Origin: a virus
Virus record (IMG/VR): IMGVR_UViG_3300030101_002314
Location: 1 to 28,311 of that record
Strand: one strand, 5' to 3'
DNA: 28,311 nt
Shown here: positions 5,804 through 12,663 of the stretch, in pieces
How positions within the stretch are numbered: position 1 is the stretch's first letter
Layout of the letters: the number at the start of each line of letters is the position of its first letter
Notes under the pieces: generated by a model
Databases searched by the model: none
Told to the model about the DNA's origin: nothing
The model's input: the letters and a program-made list of their open reading frames with translations, nothing else
Made by a program: the position numbers and the translations under genes

Positions 5804-6100
5804 CTACTTTGTTTTCTTAGGTCTACGCAAGCGCCAAGTGCCATTCGGATCAATCATCCAAATTCTCACTTTATTGTCTGTTAACGCTTGTGACTGAATT
5901 TTTAAACCATGCACGTAGGCGTAAGTTTTAAGCGATCTAGCGTCTTCTTTTTCTATCACTACGCTTTGACCTTTTGTCATTTCCCATAGAAAACCCCATT
6001 TGCCTTTGCCGGGAAGAGGTACGTGATCTTCAATCACGTACTCTTTCTCCTTTCCGGTTTTTCTGTTGATACTTTTAACAACTTTCATTTTATCTAACAC
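5804..6100 (-). CDS. Hypothetical basic protein
   Basis: A 98-residue, Lys-rich protein. The central GKGKWGFLWEMTKGQSV and the C-terminal WMIDPNGTWRLRRPKK hint at a small beta-rich, nucleic-acid-friendly surface, but no family is recognised. The GTG at 6100 is preferred because GGAG lies eight bases upstream; the ATG at 6088 would be 20 bases away. That GGAG is also the last codons of the upstream membrane protein. It is the last gene before the terminator at 5730-5766. Confidence 0.65.
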   Translation of the reverse strand: MLDKMKVVKSINRKTGKEKEYVIEDHVPLPGKGKWGFLWEMTKGQSVVIEKEDARSLKTYAYVHGLKIQSQALTDNKVRIWMIDPNGTWRLRRPKKTK

Positions 6101-6103
6101 TCT

Positions 6104-6271
6104 CTATTCTCCTTTTATTAACAGCTCTACCAATATCCACGACCCGCCTATGAAGCAGGCAACGCAACCGAATAGCACAATTCCTGAACCGGCGAACCCG
6201 TCGATGTATGTGCTAACGCCTACTAGTAGGCTCATGGTCGTAATAAACAACGCGATCATTTTATCTACCAT
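6104..6271 (-). CDS. Small two-helix membrane protein, 55 residues
   Basis: A short gene encoding 55 residues. Two hydrophobic segments (about 5-22, and 27-51 with VLFGCVACF) make it a likely inner-membrane protein with a short loop between the helices. AGGAGAATAGA precedes the ATG, and a hairpin repeat lies just beyond (6272-6315). Its 3' end supplies the ribosome-binding site for the next gene. A holin-like or membrane-modifying role is possible, but only the membrane prediction is supported. Confidence 0.65.
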   Translation of the reverse strand: MVDKMIALFITTMSLLVGVSTYIDGFAGSGIVLFGCVACFIGGSWILVELLIKGE

Positions 6272-6315
6272 TCTATTCTCCTGTGGTTGTGGGGGGCATT
6301 GCCCCCCGTTGGTTT
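6272..6315 (-). repeat. Hairpin leader repeat, copy 1
   Basis: A stretch of about 44 bases, nearly identical to 6548-6591. On the minus strand it reads: CCAA, a hairpin of GGGGGGC / GCCCCCC with a short AAT-type loop, then CACAACCACAGGAGAATAG, the ribosome-binding site. It lies between the stop of the 76-residue gene and the start of the 55-residue gene. The hairpin could end some transcripts, protect RNA or tune translation. Confidence 0.75.
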
Positions 6316-6544
6316 ATTGGATAGCGCGGATGGCATCTTCTACATGGTCTGAGCCATAAAGAGGATCACCAGCCCATGACTCATCAAATGCCATTTCTAA
6401 CGCTTGAGCTGGGGTGTTCTCTGCTTCAAAATAATCCGCCCACATAGCATCAGGCATGTCATGAATTCCGACACCTATTGATTTGATTAAAAGAGAATTA
6501 CACTCTTTAACCCATGAATTGAATTTTTTATCATCACTTATCAT
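6314..6544 (-). CDS. Hypothetical acidic protein
   Basis: A 76-residue acidic protein. It begins with a helix (FNSWVKECNSLLIKSIG), followed by HDMPDAMWADYFEAENTPAQALEMAF. This layout is common in short helical phage and plasmid proteins of unknown function. AGGAGAATAGAAG precedes the ATG and is part of hairpin repeat copy 2. Function unknown. Confidence 0.65.
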   Translation of the reverse strand: MISDDKKFNSWVKECNSLLIKSIGVGIHDMPDAMWADYFEAENTPAQALEMAFDESWAGDPLYGSDHVEDAIRAIQ

Positions 6545-6547
6545 CTT

Positions 6548-6591
6548 CTATTCTCCTGTGGTTGTGGGGGGCATTGCCCCCCATTGGTTTA
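6548..6591 (-). repeat. Hairpin leader repeat, copy 2
   Basis: A near-identical copy of the element at 6272-6315: a hairpin GGGGGGC / GCCCCCC followed by CACAACCACAGGAGAATAG. It spans the end of the 111-residue gene (stop at 6589-6591) and the leader of the 76-residue gene. One base between hairpin and outer arm differs (C versus T class). Confidence 0.75.
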
Positions 6592-6924
6592 AACTGTAGT
6601 GACTCTGTAGTGGGCGCTTTTTGTTCCCTTGTTTTCTTCATAGAAAACCTCAGCTTTATCTTCACCAATCGCTTCTTTCAGCGCTTCAAATAAAACAGTA
6701 GCGGTAGGCATGGTAGATGACTCTTCAAAATATTTGATATCAAAAGCAGGGTCACCCTTGCCTGATTCATATTCTTCGATGAGCTGTGTTCTTAACTCAG
6801 TCATTCTTTCTTTAATAAGCTTCTCGGCCTGCTTGATTTTTGCCCAACGAATAATCTTGTTGTCTTTGCTAGTTAGTTGGGCGTCGATTGTATCAAGCAT
6901 TTTCTCATATCTTTTGTTAGGCAT
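6589..6924 (-). CDS. Hypothetical helical protein, first gene of the cassette
   Basis: A 111-residue protein. The first 55 residues form a Lys/Glu-rich helix (IIRWAKIKQAEKLIKERMTE), and the rest is a mixed domain ending KSAHYRVTTV. GGAG lies eight bases before the ATG at 6924. The shape resembles small host-takeover or inhibitor proteins, which is only an impression. The divergent control region 6925-7187 lies directly upstream, so this gene leads the leftward cassette. Confidence 0.65.
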   Translation of the reverse strand: MPNKRYEKMLDTIDAQLTSKDNKIIRWAKIKQAEKLIKERMTELRTQLIEEYESGKGDPAFDIKYFEESSTMPTATVLFEALKEAIGEDKAEVFYEENKGTKSAHYRVTTV

Positions 6925-6956
6925 CTCAAATTCTCCGTTTAAAAACTACTTACCGT

Positions 6957-6976
6957 TATTGGTACATATACCAATA
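6957..6976. promoter_or_regulatory. Operator-like dyad in the divergent region
   Basis: A perfect inverted repeat TATTGGTA-CATA-TACCAATA lies 33 bases upstream of the cassette's first ATG. This is a typical spot for repressor binding over a promoter. Weak flanking CCG/CGG symmetry extends it. No regulator gene is identified in the window. Confidence 0.55.
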
Positions 6977-7028
6977 CACGGGTTTTACACAAAAGAAAAC
7001 CCCAAAAACACAATCAAACACAATTAAC

Positions 7029-7086
7029 ATACTCAAAATGAGTATTGGTCTGGGGTTACTTGGGTCGATTGCCCGTGGCAATTGCC
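7029..7086. promoter_or_regulatory. Further dyads between cassette and large terminase
   Basis: ATACTCA-AAA-TGAGTAT (7029-7045) is a perfect 7-bp dyad. ATTGCC-CGT-GGCAAT (7068-7082) is followed immediately by another GCC half-site, making GGCAATTGCC (7077-7086). These are likely binding sites or small RNA hairpins in the 263-base gap that drives transcription in both directions. Which protein binds is unknown. Confidence 0.45.
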
Positions 7087-7147
7087 AGATCCGATAGGGG
7101 GGGCATCTAGATTTTGGGGTGGTGTAGCGCGTACATGTCATGTCATG

Positions 7148-7176
7148 TTGGGTTGATAAATTCATTGGCGTATAAT
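7148..7176 (+). promoter_or_regulatory. Sigma-70-type promoter for the packaging/head operon
   Basis: A perfect -10 TATAAT (7171-7176) stands 17 bp from TTGGGT (7148-7153), a weak -35. Transcription would start near 7183, only about five bases before the ATG of the large terminase, so the message would be almost leaderless. It could be read by the host RNA polymerase. Confidence 0.55.
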
Positions 7177-7187
7177 ATCGTTCGGCC

Positions 7188-8672
7188 ATGAACCAGGTCC
7201 TAGATGCGATACCCGAGGATGATCTTCGTGAGATGCTGTTACTAGAGCAGCAGTTGAGCCTCCTTGAGACGAGGGAGAAGGCCCAAGAAGATTTCATGCA
7301 GTACGTACAGCACGTGTATGACGGGTTTATTGTTGGGCGGCACCATCGGATTATTGCAGAAAAGTTAGAGCGCATAGCTTCTGGCGACTTGAAGCGGTTG
7401 ATTGTGAACATGCCGCCTCGTCACAGTAAGTCTGAGTTTGCTTCGTACTTGATGCCTTCGTGGTTCTTGGGCCGCAATCCTAAGTTAAAGATCATTCAGG
7501 CCACGATGAACACTGAGCTTGCTGTGAGGTTTGGCCGTAAGGTCAGGGATTTGATTGCGGATCCTATATACAGGGAGATTTTTCCAGACACGGACTTGAA
7601 ACAGGACAGTCAGGCTGCTGGTCGATGGGAGACGAGTGTAGGCGGGGAGTATTTTGCGGCTGGTGTTGGAGCTGCGATGACTGGTCGTGGTGGTGATTTG
7701 GTAATTATTGACGATCCGCACTCGGAACAAGATGCTTTATCCTCGACTGCTTATGACAGAACCTATGAGTGGTACACTTCGGGTCCGAGACAGCGTCTTC
7801 AGCCTGGTGGTTCGATCATAATTGTGCAGACCAGGTGGTCGAAGAAGGACTTGACTGGCCGTTTGTTGCAGGCGCAGGCCCTAGATTTGATGGCAGATCA
7901 GTGGGAGGTAGTAGAATTTCCTGCAATTATGCCGTCTGACGAGCCTTTGTGGCCTGAGTTTTGGAAAAAAGAAGAATTATTGAAGGTTAAGGCGTCACTT
8001 TCGCTAGGAAAGTGGAACGCGCAGTGGCAGCAGAACCCGGTTTCGGAGGAAACTGCTCTGATTAAGCGCGAATGGTGGAACGAGTGGGAAGAAGAGGAGG
8101 TTCCGGCGCTTCAATATGTGATTCAGTCTTATGATACGGCGTATAGTAAGAAGGAAACGGCTGATTACTCTGCTATTACGACGTGGGGCGTGTTTGAGCC
8201 GCATGGAAATGGGGACCAGCACCTGATTTTGATGGATGCAAAGAAGGGTCGGTGGAGTTTTCCTGAATTGAAGCAGATTGCTGTGGAGGAGAACGACTAT
8301 TGGGAGCCTGACATGATGTTGATTGAGGCGAAGGGTTCTGGAACTCCGTTGGCTGATGAGATGAGACTACAAAATTTGCCTGTTACTACCTATTCGCCTG
8401 GTCGCCGGAAGGGTGGGGGTGGAATTGACAAGACTACTCGCATGCATATGGCTTCGCCCATATTTGAATCGGGCAAAGTGTGGTATCCTAAGGGTAGAAA
8501 GTTTGCAGAAGAAGTGATCGAGGAGGTTGCTTCTTTTCCCAATGGCGATCATGATGACTTTTGTGATAGCATGACGATGGCACTGATGCGTTTTAGGCAG
8601 GGCGGGTTTATTAGCCTACAGGGCGAGGAACTTGAGGACTGGCTTCCTGCCAAGCGGAGGGAGTATTACTGA
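7188..8672 (+). CDS. terL: Terminase large subunit
   Basis: A 494-residue packaging motor. The N-terminal ATPase has a Walker A variant PPRHSKS (76-82), Walker B LVIIDD (171-176) and a coupling QTRW (214-217). The C-terminal RNase H-like nuclease has an Asp in YDTAYS (316), a Glu in LIEAKGSG (380) and Asps in NGDHDDFCD (454-460). Length and motif order match complete large subunits. The protein pumps DNA into the prohead through the portal and cuts it. No clear ribosome-binding site precedes the ATG; the promoter at 7148-7176 suggests a near-leaderless message. The next gene overlaps as TGATG. Confidence 0.96.
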   Translation: MNQVLDAIPEDDLREMLLLEQQLSLLETREKAQEDFMQYVQHVYDGFIVGRHHRIIAEKLERIASGDLKRLIVNMPPRHSKSEFASYLMPSWFLGRNPKLKIIQATMNTELAVRFGRKVRDLIADPIYREIFPDTDLKQDSQAAGRWETSVGGEYFAAGVGAAMTGRGGDLVIIDDPHSEQDALSSTAYDRTYEWYTSGPRQRLQPGGSIIIVQTRWSKKDLTGRLLQAQALDLMADQWEVVEFPAIMPSDEPLWPEFWKKEELLKVKASLSLGKWNAQWQQNPVSEETALIKREWWNEWEEEEVPALQYVIQSYDTAYSKKETADYSAITTWGVFEPHGNGDQHLILMDAKKGRWSFPELKQIAVEENDYWEPDMMLIEAKGSGTPLADEMRLQNLPVTTYSPGRRKGGGGIDKTTRMHMASPIFESGKVWYPKGRKFAEEVIEEVASFPNGDHDDFCDSMTMALMRFRQGGFISLQGEELEDWLPAKRREYY

Positions 8673-8902
8673 TGGCTGACAAAAAGGACCGTGGTCCTAC
8701 AACCGATGGCAGGACTGATCGGCAAATTCGTACCATTGCCATGACTGATCAGGTATCGAAGCTGACGGACAAGCAGTATGATCGGTATGTAAACGTGATT
8801 TATCCTGAAATTTATGGTAAACCTTACGGCAAACGCGCCGGCGGCATGGTCAAAGGTTTTAGTCCCATCGCCCGTCCACAGAGATTTAAGGGAGTATTCT
8901 GA
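8672..8902 (+). CDS. Small basic protein with FKGVF-type C-terminus
   Basis: A 76-residue basic protein between the large terminase and portal genes. The N-terminal half is hydrophilic, followed by YVNVIYPEIYGKPYGKR. The end PIARPQRFKGVF shares an aromatic tail with the next gene and with the 121-residue gene at 12298. The codons for KGV (AAG GGA GTA) also serve as the ribosome-binding site for the next gene. Similar short genes sit here in other marine phages in my memory. No function known. Confidence 0.75.
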   Translation: MADKKDRGPTTDGRTDRQIRTIAMTDQVSKLTDKQYDRYVNVIYPEIYGKPYGKRAGGMVKGFSPIARPQRFKGVF

Positions 8903-9312
8903 TGAGTGACGAGAAGAAAAAAAAGAAAAAAATTATTCGGGCGAGTGATGCTTCGGCTATTAAAAGATTTGCAAAAAAGAATTTTGGAACTGAGTTCTTA
9001 GCGGACAAGACAGATAAAGAGTTACAAGCAATTCTTGATACGCCTGATAGCGTTTTTGGCACATTTAAACGTCAGGGGAACGTGGGAGGTGAGAGAGCAA
9101 GGCGCAAAGCTCTTACAGATAAAGCGTACCCAGACGCAGTTTTGAGAGATTTTTCCGAGGTTGGAGGAAAATATGGCAAAAAGGTGGGTCGTGCAGCTAG
9201 AGATGCCCGTGCTGGTGTGGATGCTATGGTTGAAAAAATAAGAAAAAGTAAAAAGAAAAAAAATGGCGTGGTTATGAAAGCCCGTGGCGGCACATTTAAA
9301 GGAACTTTTTAA
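8902..9312 (+). CDS. Very basic protein with FKGTF C-terminus
   Basis: A 136-residue protein, Lys-rich from the start (a run of six Lys) and again near residues 113-120. The middle is helical (AIKRFAKKNF, LQAILDTPDSVFGTFKRQ). It ends in ARGGTFKGTF, with Lys-Gly codons doubling as the next gene's ribosome-binding site. Placement before the portal suggests a packaging or head-vertex accessory, or a DNA-binding protein; this is inference. It is coupled to both neighbours. Confidence 0.75.
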   Translation: MSDEKKKKKKIIRASDASAIKRFAKKNFGTEFLADKTDKELQAILDTPDSVFGTFKRQGNVGGERARRKALTDKAYPDAVLRDFSEVGGKYGKKVGRAARDARAGVDAMVEKIRKSKKKKNGVVMKARGGTFKGTF

Positions 9313-11696
9313 TGGCACTACCTCCAAGAATGGTTGAACCCGCGATGGGCGCAGGCGGTCCATCTGAAGCAATGCCTGAAGAATTGCAGATTGAGTTACC
9401 AGCCGAGGACCAACTTCCTGAGGGCATAGAAATTGCCGGCATGGAGGAGGTTGTTGAGGTTGCTGCTGAGATGTATAACCACAATGCAAACTTGGCAGAG
9501 ATCCTAGATGATTCCGTTCTTGGTGCTTTGTCCTCGGATCTTCGGGATAAAGTTGAAAATGACAAGCAGTCTCGTGAGGACTGGGAAGAGGCCATATCCA
9601 GAGGTTTGCGTTTGTTGGGGGTAAACTACGAGGAGCGGAACGACCCGTTCTTGGGCGCGAGTGGTGTTCATCATCCGTTATTGAGTGAGGCCGTTACTCA
9701 GTTTCAGGCGCAGGCCTACAAGGAAATGTTGCCGGCGGGTGGACCTGTAAAGACACAGATTGTTGGCGCGCCAACTCAGGTTACTGAGGATCAGGCGCAG
9801 CGCGTAGAAGACTTCATGAACTATCAGATCACTGAAGTTATGGAGGAGTATGATCCTGATACGGATCAGATGTTATTTTATTTACCGCTGACTGGGTCCA
9901 CGTTCAAGAAAGTTTACTTTGACCCGGCGAGGCAACGGGCGGTGTCCAAGTTTGTGCCGGCAGAGGATTTGATTGTTCCGTATTCTGCTAGTGACTTGAA
10001 CACATCGGAGCGGGTAACTCACGTTGTTCGCATGACTGAGAACGAGCTACGCAAGATGCAGGTCTCTGGGGTGTACAAGGATGTGGACTTGCAGGGCGAG
10101 GAAGAAGAAGATCCAGGCCCGATCCGGCAGACGGGTAACGAATTGCAGGGTGTTCGTCCTACTTACGGGGATGATGTATACACATTGCTGGAGATCCATA
10201 CTGAACTAGACCTAGAGGGTTTTGAGGACATGAATGATATGGGGGAGCCTACGGGCGTGAAGATCCCATACATTGTTACTCTTGACGAGGCCTCAGGCAG
10301 AGTTTTGTCCATAGTTCGCAACTATCGCGAGGAAGATCCACTTCTTCGCAAGCGCCAGTATTTTGTACATTACAAGTTTTTGCCCGGTTTTGGGTTCTAC
10401 GGCTTTGGTTTGTTACACACGATAGGGGGGTTATCTCGTGCCGCGACTTCGATTCTTAGACAACTCATCGATGCCGGGACTCTTTCAAATCTGCCAGCAG
10501 GTTTTAAGGCTCGTGGTGTTCGCATTCGTAACGATGATGAACCGCTTGCTCCTGGCGAGTTTCGTGATATTGATGCTCCCGGTGGTGATCTTCGCAACGC
10601 TCTTATGCCCCTCCCGTATAAAGAACCTTCTGGCACACTTGCTCAGTTACTGGGGGTTATTGTTGATTCCGGCAGAAGATTTGCACAAGTTGCGGACGCC
10701 AAGGTCGCAGATGTCAGTTCTCAAGCGCCAGTGGGCACAACGGTTGCCCTGATTGAACAAGGCTCGAAAATTATTTCCAGCATTCACAAACGTCTGCACT
10801 ATGGGCAAAAGCAGGAGTTCCGTTTGCTTTCGGAGATATTTGCAAACAACCCGATCCCGTATCCATACTATGTAGGTCAGAACATACCGGCTGAAGTTAT
10901 GGCGCAGGATTTTGACGGTCGTGTGGACATCATTCCTGTTTCGGACCCCTCGATCTTTTCCATGTCACAGCGTTTGTCTTTGGCGCAAACACAGTTGCAG
11001 TTGGCACAGGCCGCACCGCAGATGCACAATCTGTACGAGGCCTATCGCAGAATGTATGACGCACTGGATGTTAAGGACATTGGTGCAATTCTTCCTCCGC
11101 CACAGCCCCCACAAGCTGTGGACCCTGCTACGGAAAACTCTAATGCTGTTAAGGGAATTCCAATGCAGGCATTTCCGCAGCAGGATCACGAGTCACACAT
11201 CATGGCCCATGCGATGTTCCTGACTTCTCCTGTTGCGGGTGCAAATCCGCAAGGCTTTTTGCTGTTACAAGCTCACGTTCAAGAGCACGTGTCGTTCTTG
11301 GCGCGCGATCAGGTGGCGGCGTTCTTCCAGAATGCACAGGAGGAGGCACAAAATGCAGGACAGCCTGTTCCGTTTGTTGATCCATCAATTATCGAGTCCG
11401 CAGTTGCACAGCAGGTTGGCGAGATTATGAAAGAGATCATGCCTTTGATTCAGCCGGCACAACAGCCTGACCCACTTGTTGCGATACGCCAGCAGGAGCT
11501 TCAAAACGATACGGCTGAAATTCAACGCAAGATTCAAAACGATCAGATGGACTTCCAGATTGATCAGGCCAAGATGCAACAGGCATTCCAGCTTGCACAA
11601 CAGCGTATGCAGGCACAACAGCAGATTGCTGAAGACAGAGCGGATGTAAATATCTACCGCATTAACACACAAGCAGCGTTGTCGAGGAATAAATGA
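9312..11696 (+). CDS. Portal protein
   Basis: A 794-residue protein. An acidic N-terminus is followed by the portal core, with PFLGASGVHHPLLSEAV (about 110-126), then YFVHYKFLPGFGFYGFGLLH and the long helical SRAATSILRQLIDAGTL. The stem and clip region follows. The last 100 or so residues are a Gln/Ala-rich coiled coil, as in the barrel of P22-type portals. Its length is near that group rather than short HK97-like portals. It forms the dodecameric ring through which the terminase pumps DNA and to which the tail attaches. TAATG couples it to the previous gene, and its stop overlaps the next ATG. Confidence 0.92.
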   Translation: MALPPRMVEPAMGAGGPSEAMPEELQIELPAEDQLPEGIEIAGMEEVVEVAAEMYNHNANLAEILDDSVLGALSSDLRDKVENDKQSREDWEEAISRGLRLLGVNYEERNDPFLGASGVHHPLLSEAVTQFQAQAYKEMLPAGGPVKTQIVGAPTQVTEDQAQRVEDFMNYQITEVMEEYDPDTDQMLFYLPLTGSTFKKVYFDPARQRAVSKFVPAEDLIVPYSASDLNTSERVTHVVRMTENELRKMQVSGVYKDVDLQGEEEEDPGPIRQTGNELQGVRPTYGDDVYTLLEIHTELDLEGFEDMNDMGEPTGVKIPYIVTLDEASGRVLSIVRNYREEDPLLRKRQYFVHYKFLPGFGFYGFGLLHTIGGLSRAATSILRQLIDAGTLSNLPAGFKARGVRIRNDDEPLAPGEFRDIDAPGGDLRNALMPLPYKEPSGTLAQLLGVIVDSGRRFAQVADAKVADVSSQAPVGTTVALIEQGSKIISSIHKRLHYGQKQEFRLLSEIFANNPIPYPYYVGQNIPAEVMAQDFDGRVDIIPVSDPSIFSMSQRLSLAQTQLQLAQAAPQMHNLYEAYRRMYDALDVKDIGAILPPPQPPQAVDPATENSNAVKGIPMQAFPQQDHESHIMAHAMFLTSPVAGANPQGFLLLQAHVQEHVSFLARDQVAAFFQNAQEEAQNAGQPVPFVDPSIIESAVAQQVGEIMKEIMPLIQPAQQPDPLVAIRQQELQNDTAEIQRKIQNDQMDFQIDQAKMQQAFQLAQQRMQAQQQIAEDRADVNIYRINTQAALSRNK

Positions 11697-12079
11697 TACA
11701 GGCTTTGATTGGACCCATCAGTGGACTTGTTGGTTCATGGATGGACAAGAAGACAGAGGAGCAACGCGGCAAGTCTGCTGTTGCTAAAGCCAAGGCGGAG
11801 GCCGAGGCGCAAGTGATGGTGTCTGCGGCAACGTCAACTGCTGACTGGGAACGCTTGATGGCGGAGGGTAGCAAGAACTCGTGGAAAGACGAATGGCTTA
11901 CAATTTTGTTTTCAATCCCATTAATTTTAGCCTTCTGTGGTGACTGGGGCAGGACTATTGTTTCAGAAGGTTTTGCTGCTTTGGAAGCTATGCCTGACTA
12001 CTACCAATACACATTGGGAGTAATTGTGAGTGCCAGCTTTGCTGTCAGATCAGCGACTAAATTTTTTGGTAAGAAGTAG
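11693..12079 (+). CDS. Putative holin, GTA-holin-like
   Basis: A 128-residue membrane protein. An amphipathic N-terminal helix is followed by an Ala/Lys/Glu helix, SWKDEWLT and a first membrane segment (about 69-83). A second segment lies at about 104-119, before a basic FFGKK end. The layout (N-terminal soluble helix, W near the first membrane segment, basic tail) resembles three-helix holins linked to gene-transfer agents. Holins open the inner membrane at lysis. The match is from layout, not from a search, so a structural membrane protein is an alternative. Confidence 0.55.
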   Translation: MIQALIGPISGLVGSWMDKKTEEQRGKSAVAKAKAEAEAQVMVSAATSTADWERLMAEGSKNSWKDEWLTILFSIPLILAFCGDWGRTIVSEGFAALEAMPDYYQYTLGVIVSASFAVRSATKFFGKK

Positions 12080-12087
12080 AGGGATGC

Positions 12088-12297
12088 ATGGCCGAAGTGA
12101 CGATGGAAAGATTCCTGAGGTGGAAGATACTTCCCCGCTTCATGATGATTATGATGTCAATATCGGCTTGGCGGGTAGTGGAGTGGTTTATGATATTGCC
12201 CGACCCTACACCAGCGCAGGCTGGACTTGTAAGCGTTGTGACAGGCGCTATGACAGGTGCATTTGCGGTATGGCTAGGTCATGAGAAGGAAAAGTAG
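12088..12297 (+). CDS. Small membrane protein, holin-like
   Basis: A 69-residue protein with two membrane segments (about 17-36 and 45-63). They are linked by a short polar turn (LPDPTPAQ), and the C-terminus is charged (GHEKEK). Small two-helix proteins with VVTGAMTGAFAVW-type second helices are frequent in marine phage structural operons. They are often guessed to be holins. It may pair with the preceding membrane protein as holin/antiholin; this is inference. A longer overlapping frame (12030-12284) lacks structure and is rejected. Confidence 0.7.
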   Translation: MAEVTMERFLRWKILPRFMMIMMSISAWRVVEWFMILPDPTPAQAGLVSVVTGAMTGAFAVWLGHEKEK

Positions 12298-12663
12298 ATG
12301 CCACTAAATAAAAAAGGCAAGAAGATCATGAGTGCCATGAAAGACCAGTATGGCAAGGATCGGGGCGAAGAAGTATTCTACGCCACAATGAATAAAGGCA
12401 AAATCAAAGGCGTGGAGAAAGCGGCTATGGGCAAGGCAGTTAAGCCTCGTATTGGACAGTTTGCCAAAGACATTGGTGTTGAGTACAACCAAGCAAAAGG
12501 GTTGATTGAAGAGGGCCGGCGCAGAATGGATGGCGGATCTCAGGTCATAGCTGAAACTTTAAACAAGATAAAGCCTGATGAAGATAAGACCATGAGATCT
12601 ACCGAAGAAGTTAGAGGCACCGGCGCAGCTATGCGTGGAACTAAATTTTCAGGAGTTTACTAA
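12298..12663 (+). CDS. Basic protein with KGKIKGV domain and FSGVY tail
   Basis: A 121-residue basic protein. The N-terminal 40 residues (KKGKKIMSAMKDQYG, then EVFYATMNKGKIKGVE) form a short helical module that I recall in many marine phage proteins of unknown function. The C-terminal half is charged and helical. It ends AMRGTKFSGVY, related to the FKGVF/FKGTF tails at 8672 and 8902. Here too the Ser-Gly-Val codons (TCA GGA GTT) form the next gene's ribosome-binding site. Virion or DNA association is only a guess. Confidence 0.75.
   Translation: MPLNKKGKKIMSAMKDQYGKDRGEEVFYATMNKGKIKGVEKAAMGKAVKPRIGQFAKDIGVEYNQAKGLIEEGRRRMDGGSQVIAETLNKIKPDEDKTMRSTEEVRGTGAAMRGTKFSGVY

Noticed and set aside
6956-7411. 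Minus-strand frame of 151 codons across the control region into terL
   Set aside because: It runs antisense to the start of the large terminase and through the promoter; composition is Arg/Ser/Cys-rich noise.
9022-9489. Minus-strand frame of 155 codons opposite the basic protein and portal start
   Set aside because: A Phe/Pro/Cys-rich mirror of a Lys-rich plus-strand gene, with no start signal.
7310-11295. Other CACGTG cores (near 7311 and 11287) as extra parS sites
   Set aside because: The flanks do not match the parS arms (only the central six bases agree), so only 14283-14298 is accepted.
12030-12284. Plus-strand frame with CKRC and CIC near its end
   Set aside because: It overlaps the 69-residue membrane protein, has no ribosome-binding site, and the Cys pattern is isolated. 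The membrane protein is much more protein-like.
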